Assembly (NCBI GenBank): GCA_022578965.1
Contig: MU401023.1
Span: 1 to 13,041 of the forward strand
Source of the DNA: Xylaria sp. FL1777
Lineage: Eukaryota > Ascomycota > Sordariomycetes > Xylariales > Xylariaceae
Direction: 5' to 3'
Length of the DNA: 13,041 nucleotides
This document shows, piece after piece, positions 1-9,727 of the stretch. How positions within the stretch are numbered: position 1 is the first letter of the stretch; every line of letters starts with the position of its first letter. The notes under the pieces were generated by a model, which was not told where the DNA came from, did not search any database, and saw only the letters and a program-made list of their open reading frames with translations. Made by a program: the position numbers and the translations under genes.

Positions 1-240
1 AGTTTATAAAGCTTATATTAAGCTACTTTAGCTTTATTATAAATATTATACTTTTTTATAATAAATTTAACTATGTTTTATAGTTTTAAAAAATTGTATT
101 TTTTTTGTAGTTATTTAACTATTTTTGTTGCTTTTTAGTATTTATATAATAAATATTTATAGAATTTTTTAATAAATTTATTTTGTAAGGATTTTAGTAA
201 GTAAACTTTACGTTTATATATTAGCTTGTTTTTTTTTAAT
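1..240 (-). pseudogene. pol: Start of integrase (zinc-binding part) of element B, cut by window edge
   Basis: On the minus strand about 186-226 reads Tyr-Lys-Arg-Lys-Val-Tyr-Leu-Leu-Lys-Ser-Leu, like the Gly-Arg-x-Tyr-Val-Pro block before the integrase HHCC finger. It is followed by Phe-Tyr-Lys-Tyr-Leu-Leu-Tyr-Lys-Tyr and Ala-Thr-Lys-Ile-Val, which would correspond to the two-His segment and Lys-Thr-x-x-x-Leu with His changed to Tyr (CAT/CAC to TAT/TAC). The Cys pair was not found convincingly. The order after RNase H supports the call; the DDE core would lie outside the window. Confidence 0.5.
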
Positions 241-589
241 TTTTTATGTTTTTATAGTTTTGCTAACTTTTTTAAATTATAAGTTTATTATAGTTATATA
301 TTTATAAGGTTTTTAAATATAATTTTAACTTTTAAGCTTTTATTTTTTTAAAAATATAACACTTAAATGTTTTTTTTTAGAACTTTAAATTCTTTTTAAT
401 TTTGTTAGCTTAATATGTTTGCTTAAATGTTTTTTTTTTTTTTAATATAGTATATTTTAAAGTTAAATTTAAAAAAAAAAACTATTTAATTTTTATATTG
501 TTTAGTAATTTTTTACGTAGTTATAAATTTTATTAAGTTTTAATAATTTAAATAAATTTTAATTAGCTTTATAATTTTTATAAAAAACA
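241..589 (-). other. RNase H-integrase linker of element B, no motif recognised
   Basis: T-rich on the plus strand with long T-runs and stops in all frames. By position it joins RNase H and integrase. Nothing further could be read. Confidence 0.4.
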
Positions 590-929
590 GTTTTTATTTT
601 TTAAGTGTTATAATAATTGCAAGCAGTTCTTTATTATATATAAGGTATTATAATGCTACGTTTTGTAATGCTTTAAAGTAATAAGCTATTAAGTATTATT
701 TTTTGTTGTTTTTTAATTGTTTTAAAACTTCTATAATTATACTATTTAAAGCATTTGTTTTTAGCTTTTTTTTTTTTTATAAATTAAGTAGTTTAATTAT
801 AAGGTTAAAAATAACTTTTAGTTTTAGTTTTTTAAACGCTTTTTAGGCTTTTTTTAAGATTAAAAAAGATTTTTTTTTATATTTTTTTTTTGTATATTTT
901 ATAAAATAAAATGCTATTTTTTTAAAGTT
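590..929 (-). pseudogene. pol: RT connection and RNase H remnant of element B
   Basis: Continues in the RT frame. Phe-Leu-Asn-Tyr-Val and Asn-Phe-Lys-Lys-Ile-Ala are like the Phe-Leu-Gly-Phe-x-Asn-Phe-Tyr-Arg ... Asn-Phe-Ser-Lys-Ile-Ala segment of gypsy pol. Lys-Lys-Ala-stop-Lys-Ala-Phe-Lys-Lys-Leu follows (near 830-850). At the left end Leu-Lys-His-Tyr-Lys-Thr and, a little later, Lys-Asn-Cys-Leu-Gln-Leu-Leu fit the Leu-Lys-His-Trp ... His-Lys-Asn-Leu-x-x-Leu block of RNase H. The catalytic residues themselves were not all assigned. Confidence 0.78.
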
Positions 930-1535
930 TTAAATTAATATTTAAACATAGTTTAAAAATTTTAATGCTTGTTATATGTTTATAATAGTAGCTAAATTAA
1001 GTATTTTTTAGTTTTATATTATGTTAATTTTTAACTATTAAATCTATATTTGTTTTAAAGTAATTATAAATTTTAAAAAGTTAATTTTTTATATATACTA
1101 TATATATTTTTTTATGTTAAGTTATAATTCTGCTTGTTTAAGTGTTTTTAATACTTAAGTTATATGTTTTTTGTGTTTTTTTAGTGTTTTAAAGTAAATT
1201 AAAATATTATTTAAATAAATAAATATAAATTTGTTTAAAAACTTTTGTAAAATTGTTATTATTATGTATTAAAAACTAGCTAATATGTTTTATAATTTTT
1301 ATAGTATAACTATATACTTATATAGTTTATATACTATTTATATAGCGGTTTTTTATTTTTTTTTTTTAGTTATTTTAATAATATAATATTTATTTAAAAT
1401 ATTAACTGCTATAAATTATTTTGCTTAATTAATGTTTTTTTTTATAATTACTAATAAAGTAAAAAAATATTTATTTGCAATAATAATTACGTTTAATAGT
1501 TAATAGTTAATTATTATTTGCTATACTAGTTTTTT
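930..1535 (-). pseudogene. pol: Reverse transcriptase remnant of element B
   Basis: Read on the minus strand in one frame through stops. Ile-Asn-Tyr-stop-Leu-Leu-Asn (1508 downwards) fits Val-Asp-Tyr-Arg-x-Leu-Asn, followed by Ala-Asn-Lys-Tyr. Ala-Lys-stop-Phe-Ile-Ala-Val-Asn-Ile has the motif A Asp as AAT at 1401-1403. Tyr-Leu-Asn-Asn-Ile-Leu-Ile-Tyr is at 1194-1217 (motif C, 1206-1217, both Asp now Asn). Lys-Thr-Leu-Lys-Lys-His-Lys-Lys-His and Leu-Lys-Gln-Ala-Glu-Leu follow. The spacing from the Asp-Tyr motif to motif A (35 codons) and to motif C (97 codons) is identical to element A, strong support for a gypsy RT without indels in this part. Confidence 0.92.
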
Positions 1536-1659
1536 TTTTTATTAATTAGTTGTTTTTTATTTTTTATTTTAGGTATTAGTACTATAAAGTATTTAATAAA
1601 TAACTAAGATTTTTTTAGGAATTTTTTTGCTAAATTTTTTTAAATGTATTTTTATAAAG

Positions 1660-3527
1660 CATTTGTTTTATTTAAGCTTATATAATATACTTAATAAAGC
1701 TTTAGTTAACATTTTTTTTTAATAGAAATATAATAATTTTATAAGCTATATTTAAAAAGTTTTTTTTTTTTCTTTTTTTGAATAGTTTGTAAAATTTGTG
1801 ATATATTTTTGGTATTTTGTTTAGGATTTTTTTTGTGATTTTTTTAATTTTTTTGCTTTGTTTTTTATTTTTTTAATTAATAGTTTTTGCTTTTTATTAA
1901 ATTAAAAAGTTACTAGTTTTTAGCTATAGTATTTTTAAAATAATGTTATAATTAAATATATTAGCAATATTTAATACAATTTGTTTTTTATATTTTTATA
2001 TAAATATATTAAAAGGTTTGGTTTTTTTAAGTATATAATTGTTATTATAGCTAAAAGTGCTTTTATTAAATTTTTTAATTTTTTAGGATTTTTGCTTGTA
2101 TTTTTAAGGAATTTTATTTTATTTTACTACTTTAAGTAAAATTATATTAGCTTATATTTTTAAGTTAATTAAAGTATTATATTTTTTTTTTTAATATATA
2201 AGTTTAACTTTAAATTAATTTTGTTAGTTATTATATTAAACTTTACGTAAGGCCTTAGTTTTTTTAGCTATTTGTTGTTTTTTTAGTAAATGCTTATTTT
2301 GTTTTTTAACTTTTTTTTATTAAATGTTTAAATATTTGTTTTTTTTAGTACTTTAAATGTTATTATACTTTGTTTTATTTTTGCTTTTAGTTAAGCTTTA
2401 AATTATAGTTTTTAAGCTTTTTTATTTTTAGCAATTATTTTTTAGTATAATTATGCTTTAATTAACTAGTAATATTTATAGCAGTTATTTTTATATTTTT
2501 TTAAAATAATATTATAAGTATAATTAAAATTCTTTTTAAATATTGCAAATTTTTATAAATCTTTATAATAAACTATAGTTATAACTAACTACTTTAATTT
2601 ATAAAAGTCTTATATTTTTATTTTTATAATTTGTTTAAAAAACTAATTATTTTTTAATTTATTAAGTAAATATTAATAGCAATAATATATTATATAGCAA
2701 TTTTATAATATTTTATTATGTTTTAAATTTTTTAAACATAAAATATTATTATTGTTTTTTTTTATAGTTTTATTATAATAATAACTTTTAGTAATTAGTT
2801 AAATTACTAGTTTTAGTTTTTAAAACGTATTAGTTTTTGTGCTAACTATTAATGCTTTTTTGTTTTGTTATATTTAAAGCAGTTTAAGCTATAAAAATAC
2901 TTCGTTTATTTTTATTAGTTTTTTTTTTGTAGTATTTTTTATAGCTTTTAATTTTATTTGTTTTTGTTTTAAAGTTTTATAAGTTTTATTTTTTTAGGTT
3001 TATTTAACAACTAAATGTTTTAGTAGTTTATAATTAGTTTAATAATTATACTATTTATAATTATAGTTTTGTTTTTTTAAATATAATTTTTTTTTAAGCT
3101 ATATTTTAAGCTTTAATAGTTTAAAGTTTTTATAGTTTTATAAGTCTACTAATTATATTAATTTACTACTTTTTATTGTTTGTTATTTTTAGTTAAACTA
3201 TTTTTTTAAGTTATATATTAAATAACTTTAATTGTTTATATAATAAATATATCTTTTTATAATTTGTTTTAATAACTATAAAGCTTTTAAATAATATTTA
3301 TATGTTTGTTTATTTTAACTTATATAAATAAAGCATTTAAATTTATTTAGTATAGCATTTTTATTTTAACTTAAAATAGCAACTTTATATTTTTGCTTTA
3401 AAAACATATTTTTTAAATTGCTTTGTTGTTTTTTGTTGTTTTAAACTTTTATAATTTGTACTTTTTTTTTAAGTTAAAGAATTTTTCCTTTTTTATAGCT
3501 TTTTTTTCCGTTTTTTTTTTTAAATTA
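1660..3527 (-). other. Protease/linker region of element B, mostly unresolved
   Basis: Lies between the knuckle and RT. No protease active site could be fixed. Near 1700-1830 the minus strand reads Ile-Pro-Lys-Ile-Tyr-His-Lys-Phe-Tyr-Lys-Leu-Phe, like the Ile-Pro-x-x-Tyr/Phe-His-x-Phe-x-x-x-Phe block that precedes RT in gypsy elements. This block is in a different frame from the RT core, so at least one indel, probably in an A/T homopolymer, lies between them. The rest (1.6 kb) shows T-rich, stop-filled sequence on the plus strand with no recognisable motif. Confidence 0.45.
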
Positions 3528-3570
3528 ACATTATTTTTAAAAGTGTTTTTTTTTTTTTATAGTTATAACA
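3528..3570 (-). other. CCHC zinc-knuckle remnant of element B gag
   Basis: On the minus strand TGT TAT AAC TAT is followed by an A-run, then CAC TTT and, four codons after the His, TGT. This is Cys-x2-Cys-x4-His-x4-Cys with the second Cys changed to Tyr (TGT/TGC to TAT). The A-run is 13 long, while 12 would keep the exact spacing, so one base has been gained there or the alignment slips. The knuckle binds RNA in nucleocapsid proteins. Its place just after the gag core supports the call. Confidence 0.65.
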
Positions 3571-4198
3571 TTTAACTTTAAACATATTTTAAGATTATTA
3601 TTTTTAGACTTTATTAATTTGCTTAAATTTTTGTTTAATACTTTCTTAAGTATTTTTTTTTTTGTTTTTTTTAGTTTTTTTAGTTTTAAAATACTAGTTA
3701 AATAATTATTAATTAATTATAATAGCTATATTAATATACGTATTAATTTTTGCTAGTTTATTTATTTTATATAGTTTGTTTTAAACTTAAGTTTTAAGTT
3801 TACTATAAAATAAATAAAACAATATAAGCTTAAGTAATTTTAAGATTATTGCTAATTGTTTAAACTTTATAGCATAATTTACTGCTGCTTTTGTTTGTTT
3901 TAAGCAATAAAATGCTTTTTTTGCATGTTTTGCTTTTTAGGTATTTTTAAATAATGCTTTTATTTAATTTTTAAACTTAACGTAGTTTTTAAAAATTTCT
4001 TTTATTTTTAGCTTAAAGTTAGTTAACTTATTAGTTTTTAAGAAATTTTTTAAAATAAGTTAAAATTATTTTAGTACTTTTTTTAATAAAAATTATAAAA
4101 TAGTTATTACTTTTTAATTTTTTTTTATAATAGTAATAAAGTGCTATTTTAAATAAAGTTTAGCATAAATTAAAAAAGCTTTTATATTCGTAAATTTA

Positions 4199-4203
4199 TT
4201 ATA
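4199..4203. repeat. Left target-site duplication, TTATA
   Basis: These five bases abut the TG of the 5' LTR and are repeated exactly after the 3' LTR at 12059-12063. Five base pairs is the usual duplication length for Ty3/gypsy integrases. TTATA is a common word in AT-rich DNA, so the match carries weight only together with the exact LTR boundaries. Confidence 0.88.
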
Positions 4204-4396
4204 TGTTATAACTAGGTTACTTAAGTACTTTAGCACATATTATAGGTTATATATATATATAAGATATTTTTTCTATACTTATTTCATGGGAGTTTTTTTC
4301 CTTTTTTAAGCTTTAGTTTTATTAAATACTTACTATAAAACTAGAAATATATTAATTATTATATTTAACCTTTAATACTTTATACTTTTTATAACA
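4204..4396 (+). repeat. 5' LTR of element A (193 bp)
   Basis: The left terminal repeat starts TGTTATAAC and ends ATAACA. It aligns without any gap to 11866-12058. The two copies differ at 25 positions, all of them C/T or G/A. In an active element it would hold the promoter and the RNA start and end signals; an AT-repeat at about 4247-4260 is TATA-like, but this means little at such base composition. By minimal counting the mutated base (T or A) is in this copy at 15 of the 25 sites. Confidence 0.97.
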
Positions 4397-6301
4397 ATTT
4401 TAAAGCTTCTTAAAATAAGGTTATTTATAATACTTTGTTATACCATAAAATAGCTAAACATTAACTAACTATATAAGCTAGTGCTATTTTTAATAGCCTT
4501 TTTTTAAAATAAACTTTAATAATAAACTAAAAATAAACTTAGCACAAATTATTTCTAAAATTAAGCCTAAGCAAATAATAATTACTTAATGCTTTAAGTG
4601 CTAATATTTAACTATTACAAACATAAATTGCATAGCTTTTAGCTAAAATTAGAAAGCTAAAATAGCAAGTTATGCAGCAAAAAAATAAAAGCAAACGAGT
4701 TGCCTTAAAATTAAAAATAGCTTATATTACTTTTACTTTATAATTAAGTAAACAAAAAAACTAAAAAACAACATTTTTAAAAAAACAAAGAAACTTTTTA
4801 AACCTTAAAAAACAATTTTATAACTTAAGTTAAAAACAAAAACATAAGAATTTTAGTAATAATAATAACTTTTTATTTTCTAGCTTTAATAAAAAGCATA
4901 ATTAAGAAAAACTTAGAACTAATTACATTAAAATTGCTTATATTACTATTAGCGCTATTTATTCAAAAATGCTAATTTTAGCTAACTATTAAAGTTTAAC
5001 TATAACTCTTTTAGCATAAAATTTACTTATTAACGCTAGCTAAAATAAGTAAAAAAACTTTAAACTATTTTTAAAAAAGCTAATTAAAAATTCTGCTGCA
5101 ATAAAAACAAGATTTTATATATGTATAGCAACATAAATTAAAACTATAAAAATGCTTATTAATTAATATTACAAAAGTTATTAACCTTAAAAAAAAAACA
5201 ATTTAAAACTAACTAAAAAATATTTTTAAACTAAACTAAAACTTTGCTTAAGCAGTTTGTTTTTTTATAAGCTAGCATAAGCATACAATTAAAACAAGCA
5301 AATTAATAAGCTAACTAAAACCTAAAACTGTTTAATTAATATTTTGCTAGTATTAAATTTTAAAATGTTTGCTAAAACAAAAGCAAAAAAGCTTTATTAT
5401 ACTACTAAAAACTAAGTGTACTACTTTAGCAAAAGCTAATAAACTACTATAACTTACTGCTAACTATACAAGCTAATATAATTAATGCTATATAATAATG
5501 CTAAAAACTAATAACTAAAAAATAACGCTTAAACTGCAATAAAAAAAAACTAAAGTTAAACATTATTTAAATTACTAGTAAATTAACCTTAAATACTAAG
5601 CAAAACTAAACTAATAATTAGTATATTAACACTAGCTGCAAAAACAACAATACTAATTTTAATAGTTAAAACTATTTTTGCAAAAGCAATAATTATAATA
5701 ATAGCTATAATAATAATAACTAAAGATTTTATAAAAGCAATAATAGCTACAAAAGCTAAAATTAATACTATAAAAGCAATAATAATAAAGGTTATAGCTA
5801 GTACTAAAACTAAAAATATATAAATAACTAAAGTAATAATAATAATACTTATACTTTAAAGAACCGTTATACTTTTAAAACCTCTTTAAATTAACTTTAA
5901 AATAACAACAAAAGTAGTTTAAATTTAAACCTTTATAAAAACTTTATTTACTATAGCTATAAATAATTTAGCTATATTGCTTTTAATTGCCCTTAGCTTA
6001 AAAGTAATAATAACAACAGTAATAATAGAAATAATAAATCTAGTAGTTATATTAGCTATAATAGTAATACTATTTAAAAACAAACTATTTAAAAAATCTA
6101 AATAAATAAAAACCAAAACATAAATAAAAAAAACTAAAAATAGCAATTAAAGTTTTATATATTTTTTTTATAAAAGCTATAGTATTATAACTTAAAAAAC
6201 AAATAGTAAGCTTAGTACTAATTATACTAGCTATAAATTTTAAGCTAAAGTTATTACTTTATATATTTATTTTATGCTATTTTTATACTTTTTATACTAT
6301 T
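4397..6301 (+). other. Leader and gag-position region of element A, no gag motif recognised
   Basis: By position this 1.9 kb should hold the untranslated leader, gag and perhaps the start of the protease. I could not find a convincing gag core or CCHC knuckle in any plus frame, because stops are dense and most Cys and Gly codons would have been changed. One frame stands out: 5593-5820 is open for 76 codons, and the same frame is open again at 5929-6101, coding mostly Ile with Ala, Thr, Lys and Leu. Many of the Ile codons (ATA) may once have been GTA or ATG, so a low-complexity, Val/Ala-rich segment is possible. Neither stretch starts with ATG and neither resembles a protein I know. The tRNA primer site expected at 4397 is not recognisable. 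Confidence 0.45.
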
Positions 6302-6781
6302 TATTTTGTTAGCTTTATAAAACTACTTATTAAAACCTATATTAATTTTGATTTATGTGCTAAATATAACTATATTAGTTTTACTTTTACTTTTTATTAT
6401 AAATTGCAGCAAGCATTTTTTTGTATATTTGCATTATAACATACTATTAAAAATAGATTTTTTATTTATAAAGCTTATTAAGTTATTTGCAAATTAACTA
6501 ATAGTTATAGTATTACTTATAAAATTAAGCGTGTATATATAGCTATTAACTATAACTATTGCTTTAAAAGCAGCTTTCTTTTATTATTTTAAACTACTTT
6601 AAAAAATAAAAAAATTATACTAAATTTAAGCACTAATTAATAGTTTTTTAAATTATGCTACTTTTAAATAAAAGTACTTAGCTTAACTAAATTTGCAAAA
6701 GTTTATTAAAACTAAGCTTGCTGCTATACTATTATTTAACTACTTAAACTTATATAGCTTAAAAAGTTAAAAAAAAGCTTT
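6302..6781 (+). other. Expected protease/linker region of element A, unresolved
   Basis: This stretch lies directly upstream of the readable pol and in the same register, where Ty3/gypsy elements carry an aspartic protease. In frame with RT it reads with few stops between 6302 and about 6600. No clear Asp-Ser/Thr-Gly active-site triplet or its RIP product could be assigned. A short Ile-Leu-Asn-Leu string at about 6610-6630 could be the remnant of the conserved Ile-Leu-Gly-Leu/Met region of retropepsins, but this is weak. Treat it as protease by position only. Confidence 0.35.
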
Positions 6782-6901
6782 AGTTATTTTAATTTTATAG
6801 CAATTTTAAAAAAGTTTTATAATTTATTTAAGTTTTTTAATACTAATAAAGCAAACATATTGCTATAATTAAAGCAAAAAAACTTTGCTATTAAGCTAAA
6901 A

Positions 6902-7570
6902 AAAAACGTAATTATATTTTATTTTTTTATATATTTATTAGCTTAAAATAAGCTAAAAAAACTACAAAAATAGCTTAATAAAATGCTAAAAGCAAAAAAA
7001 ATTAAAAAGTTTATTAGCTTTACTAACGCTTTAATTTTTTTTATACTTAAAAAAAATAAAAGCTTATGCTTATATATAAACTATAAAAAACTTAATTAAG
7101 TTATACGTAAAAATTAATATATTTTATTACTTATTTTAAAGCTGCTTAATAAAATCTTAAAAGCTAAAATCTTTAGCAAAATTAACCTTAAAAACGCTTA
7201 TTATTGCTTATATATTTAAAAAAAAAATAAGTAAAAAATAACATTTTATATATATTATAGCTACTATAAATTTCTAGTTATACTTATAGGTTTATTAAAT
7301 GTTTTTATTATTTTTTAAAGTTATATATAAAAAGCACTTAACAATATAATAAATATATTTTATATTATATATTTTAATAATATGCTTATTTTTTTCTTAA
7401 ATAAAAATTTTTATATAAAATATGTTTAAAACGTTATTAAAAAGCTATAAAAAGCAAAATTATATATTAAGCTATCTAAATGCTAATTTTATTAAAAAAA
7501 AATCAAATTTTTAAGTTATATTATTTTTAGCTAAAAAATTAAAATAAACTTTTTATATATAAATATTATT
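6902..7570 (+). other. Reverse transcriptase domain of element A pol
   Basis: Recognised from the order of motifs in one frame. The Lys-Lys-x-x-Ser-Leu-x-Leu run at 7049-7072 is followed by Ile-Asn-Tyr (7076-7084, normally Val-Asp-Tyr) and Leu-Asn. Then comes Ala-Lys-Ile-Phe-Ser-Lys-Ile-Asn-Leu, with the motif A Asp now AAC at 7184-7186. A Phe-Leu-Val-x-x-x-Gly-Leu block follows, then Tyr-Phe-Asn-Asn-Met-Leu-Ile at 7370-7390 (motif C, both Asp now AAT) and Lys-Leu-Ser-Lys-Cys at 7469-7483 in the thumb region. The match to the gypsy RT family is position by position and without indels. With all three metal-binding Asp lost, it cannot be active. Confidence 0.95.
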
Positions 7571-7694
7571 TAGCAATAGCTTATATTAAATACCTATTAA
7601 GCGCTATAATAATTTTTAAAGTTTTATAACTTTTATTGCTGTTTTATAAACAAATATTTTTATATTGCTACGCTTTTGTTTAAGTATTTAAAAA

Positions 7695-8185
7695 AAAACG
7701 TAATAAAAACAAAAAAAAGTTAAATCTTTTTAAATAGTTCTAAAAAAAAAGCTTTTAAAAATCTTTAAAATACATTTAAGCAAGCTATTTTTTTTACACA
7801 TTTTAACCCTAAAAAACAAATATTACTAAAAACTAATTTTTTTAAAGTAGCTTTTGCAAAAAATCTATTTTAGCAAAATAATTAAAGCATTTTTAAACTA
7901 GTTACGTTTTATTTTTAAAAGCTATCTAAAAAAAAAATGTAGTATAGTATGCTTAACTAAAAAATATTTGCAATAATAAATTGCTTTAAGCATTAGTAGC
8001 ATTATTTACAAAAAAGCAATTTATTAGTTAAAATATTAACTAATTATGTTAACCTTTAAGTATTTATAAAAACGCTAAAGCTTAATAAAAAGCAAGCTTA
8101 TTAATGTTTATTATTAGCTTTTTTTAACTTTATTATTAAATATTAAGCAAGCAAAAAAAACAAGGCTAATTTTTTTTTACGTTGT
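7695..8185 (+). other. RNase H domain of element A pol
   Basis: Follows RT in the same frame. The entry block Lys-Lys-Ala-Phe-Lys-x-Leu is at 7745-7768. His-Phe-Asn-Pro-Lys-Lys lies at 7799-7816, and Leu-Lys-Thr-Asn (7826-7837) stands where gypsy elements have Glu-Thr-Asp, so the first catalytic Asp is now AAT. A Lys-His-stop-stop-His-Tyr-Leu string (7988-8008) fits the common Lys-His-Trp-Arg-His-Tyr-Leu, with Trp and Arg turned into stops. The C-terminal Lys-Ala-Asn-x-x-x-Arg near 8162-8182 corresponds to the Lys-Ala-Asp-Ala-Leu-Ser-Arg signature ending this domain. Confidence 0.9.
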
Positions 8186-8529
8186 TTTAATTATATAGCT
8201 ATTTTGCTTAGTAATATTAATATTCTTTTAACGTTAAAAAAAAAAATTATAGTAATATAACAAGTTAAAGTTTTTAATTTATATTTTAATACTTAAGCTA
8301 AAGCTTTATATTTTAAAGCTATACTTACTAAAGAAGCTTTTTTTATTTAAGCAGTTATATGTTTGCATACGTAAATAGCTGCAAGCTTAAAAAAATTAAA
8401 AGATTTAAAAGCTTTTAAAAAGCTAAAAAACCTTATTTAAAAAGTTTAAAAAAAAAATCTTAAATATTATGCAATTATAAAATAATTAAAAGCAAAAAAG
8501 CCTATAAATCCTTAATAGTTAATAAAAAA

Positions 8530-9330
8530 ATCCTTAGTTTACTATAAAAACAAAATTTATATTTTTTTTAAAAAAGCTATATATTTTTAACTTATTAAGC
8601 TATATTATAATAATTTTTTAGCTAAACATTTTAGCTAAAGCTGCACTTTAAAACTGCTATAACAAAAGTTTTACTAAAGCAATATAAAACTAAATATTAA
8701 AAAGTATATATAAAGCTATATAATTTGCTTTAAAACTAAAGCAAAATATTACTAAAAATATAGTAAACTTAATGCTTTATTAATACTTAGTAAACTTATA
8801 TAAAAGCTATTTATAAACTTTATTATAAGTTTATTAAAAACTTTTTATAAAAAAAAACTAATTAATGCTATTTTTATTATTATAAATAGATTTACTAAGT
8901 TTATATATTTATTTTTAGTTAATACTACTATAACTTTAGTTAAACTAACAGTTTTATTTTATTATAAAATTAAATATATTTATAATAGCTTAAAAAGCAT
9001 TATTTTTAATAAAAGCTTTATTTTTATTAGCTAATTTTAGTTTAATTTATATTATTACTTAAAAGTTAAACAAAAGCTTTTAGTAGCATTTTACTTTAGA
9101 ACTAATAAACAAATAAAACAAATAAACTAAATAATTAAAAGCTATTTTAAATGCTTTATAAATAATAAACAAACTAATTAGCTTTAACTTTTACTTTAAG
9201 CTTTTTTTGCTATAAATTTTGCTATTAATTTTATAACTAAACAATTATTTTTTAAAGCTTTATATAATTATATGCTAAAATTTTGTTTATTTATTAAAAA
9301 TAACTTTATATTAAAAAGAATTTTAGCTAT
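8530..9330 (+). other. Integrase (HHCC + DDE) domain of element A pol
   Basis: It would have inserted the cDNA into the genome. In the pol frame the zinc-binding part shows Leu-Ala-Lys-His-Phe (8618-8632; His intact at 8627-8629) and the second Cys intact at 8726-8728; the first Cys now reads Tyr. The catalytic triad is placed by alignment: Asp at 8816-8818 now AAC, Asp at 9008-9010 now AAT, Glu at 9116-9118 now AAA. The last two are exactly 35 residues apart, the spacing of the D,D35E family. Flanking strings (Asn-Arg-Phe-Thr-Lys-Phe at 8885-8902, Tyr-Leu-Lys-Val-Lys at about 9056-9070, Arg-Thr-Asn-Lys-Gln at 9098-9112) fit the gypsy core. Confidence 0.94.
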
Positions 9331-9439
9331 ACAAAAACATTTTAATAAGTTATAAATTATTAAAAATAAAATAATAAAGCAATAATAAATTATAACTAAT
9401 AAATATATAAAACATTATAATAATAAGCATAAACTTATA

Positions 9440-9540
9440 ACCTTTAAAACTAAAAACTTAGTAGTACTATTAATAAAAAATATTAAGTTTAAAAATAAAA
9501 AGTTAACACTTAAGTTTATTAAACTTTTTTAAATTTTTTT
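9440..9540 (+). other. GPY/F-like module at the integrase C-terminus
   Basis: In the pol frame an Asn-Leu-Val-Val-Leu-Leu string is followed by Lys-Lys-Leu-Thr-Leu-Lys-Phe-Ile-Lys-Leu-Phe. Chromoviruses have here a Leu-Val-Leu-Leu block and Lys-Leu-x-Pro-Lys-Phe-x-Gly-Pro-Phe/Tyr. Gly to Lys and Pro to Leu are both products expected from RIP. The module contributes to DNA binding and multimerisation in this family. Confidence 0.8.
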
Positions 9541-9727
9541 TATAGTTAGTTTATAAGCATATTATATTAGTTTTTTAAAACAATATAGTTATTTTTATTC
9601 TGTTTTTTTAATTTAGCTGCTTAAGCTTTAAAAAACTAAACATAAATATAGTTTGCTTATGCTAAACCTTAAAAATAAATCAGAAAAATAAAAAGTTAAA
9701 AATATAGTAAATAAAATAACTTATAAT

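Larger units (their letters stand above)
1..4203 (-). mobile_element. Second Ty3/gypsy element (element B), left part, minus strand, RIP-mutated
   Basis: The sequence on the minus strand reads, from right to left: gag core, CCHC knuckle, unresolved protease/linker, RT, RNase H, start of integrase. This is the Ty3/gypsy order. The plus strand is strongly T-rich here, the mirror image of the A-rich coding strand of element A, as expected for a reversed element. The left part runs off the window edge within integrase. It was interrupted by element A at 4203/12064, so it was already present when A inserted. Its LTRs and full length cannot be seen. Confidence 0.9.
3528..4203 (-). pseudogene. gag: Gag (capsid/nucleocapsid) remnant of element B
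   Basis: Structural protein that would have packaged the element's RNA. Near the junction the minus strand reads Asn-Lys-Phe-Thr-Asn-Ile-Lys-Ala-Phe-Leu, like the start of fungal gypsy gag domains. Further on (about 3700-3930) it reads Leu-Lys-Gln-Thr-Lys-Ala-Ala, then Tyr-Ala-Ile-Lys-Phe-Lys-Gln-Leu-Ala, Leu-Phe-Tyr-Leu-Phe-Tyr-Ser-Lys-Leu-Lys and Tyr-Ile-Asn-Ile-Ala-Ile. This is the order of the conserved retrotransposon gag block of filamentous fungi (Leu-x-Gln ... Tyr-Ala-x-x-Phe ... Phe-Tyr-x-Gly-Leu-Lys ... Tyr-Ile-x-x-Ala). A CCHC knuckle follows at 3528-3570. Glu/Asp are now Lys/Asn and many Arg/Gln/Trp are stops. The N-terminal part is separated by element A and lies beyond 12063. 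Confidence 0.85.

Noticed and set aside
1560..1680. Asn-Leu-Ala-Lys block upstream of element B RT as part of the same frame
   Set aside because: It resembles the Asn-Leu-x-Lys-Gly of gypsy RT N-termini but is in a different frame from both neighbours; without the sequence of other copies it cannot be distinguished from chance.
2400..3060. LINE (Tad-type) endonuclease on the minus strand
   Set aside because: A short stretch looked like the Ala-Leu-x-Ile-Ala ... Gln-Glu-Pro block of LINE endonucleases, but no further motif followed and the flanking domains are clearly gypsy gag and RT.
5400..5470. CCHC knuckle in element A gag
   Set aside because: TGT and TGC codons with Lys and Tyr between them were tried in all three frames; the Cys-x2-Cys-x4-His-x4-Cys spacing could not be met even allowing RIP changes.
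5925..6146. Minus-strand open frame of 73 codons, hydrophobic (Phe, Ile, Leu, Val)
   Set aside because: It is antisense to element A, in low-complexity AT sequence, without similarity to any family. Ile/Phe/Leu-rich translations arise automatically from T-rich DNA.
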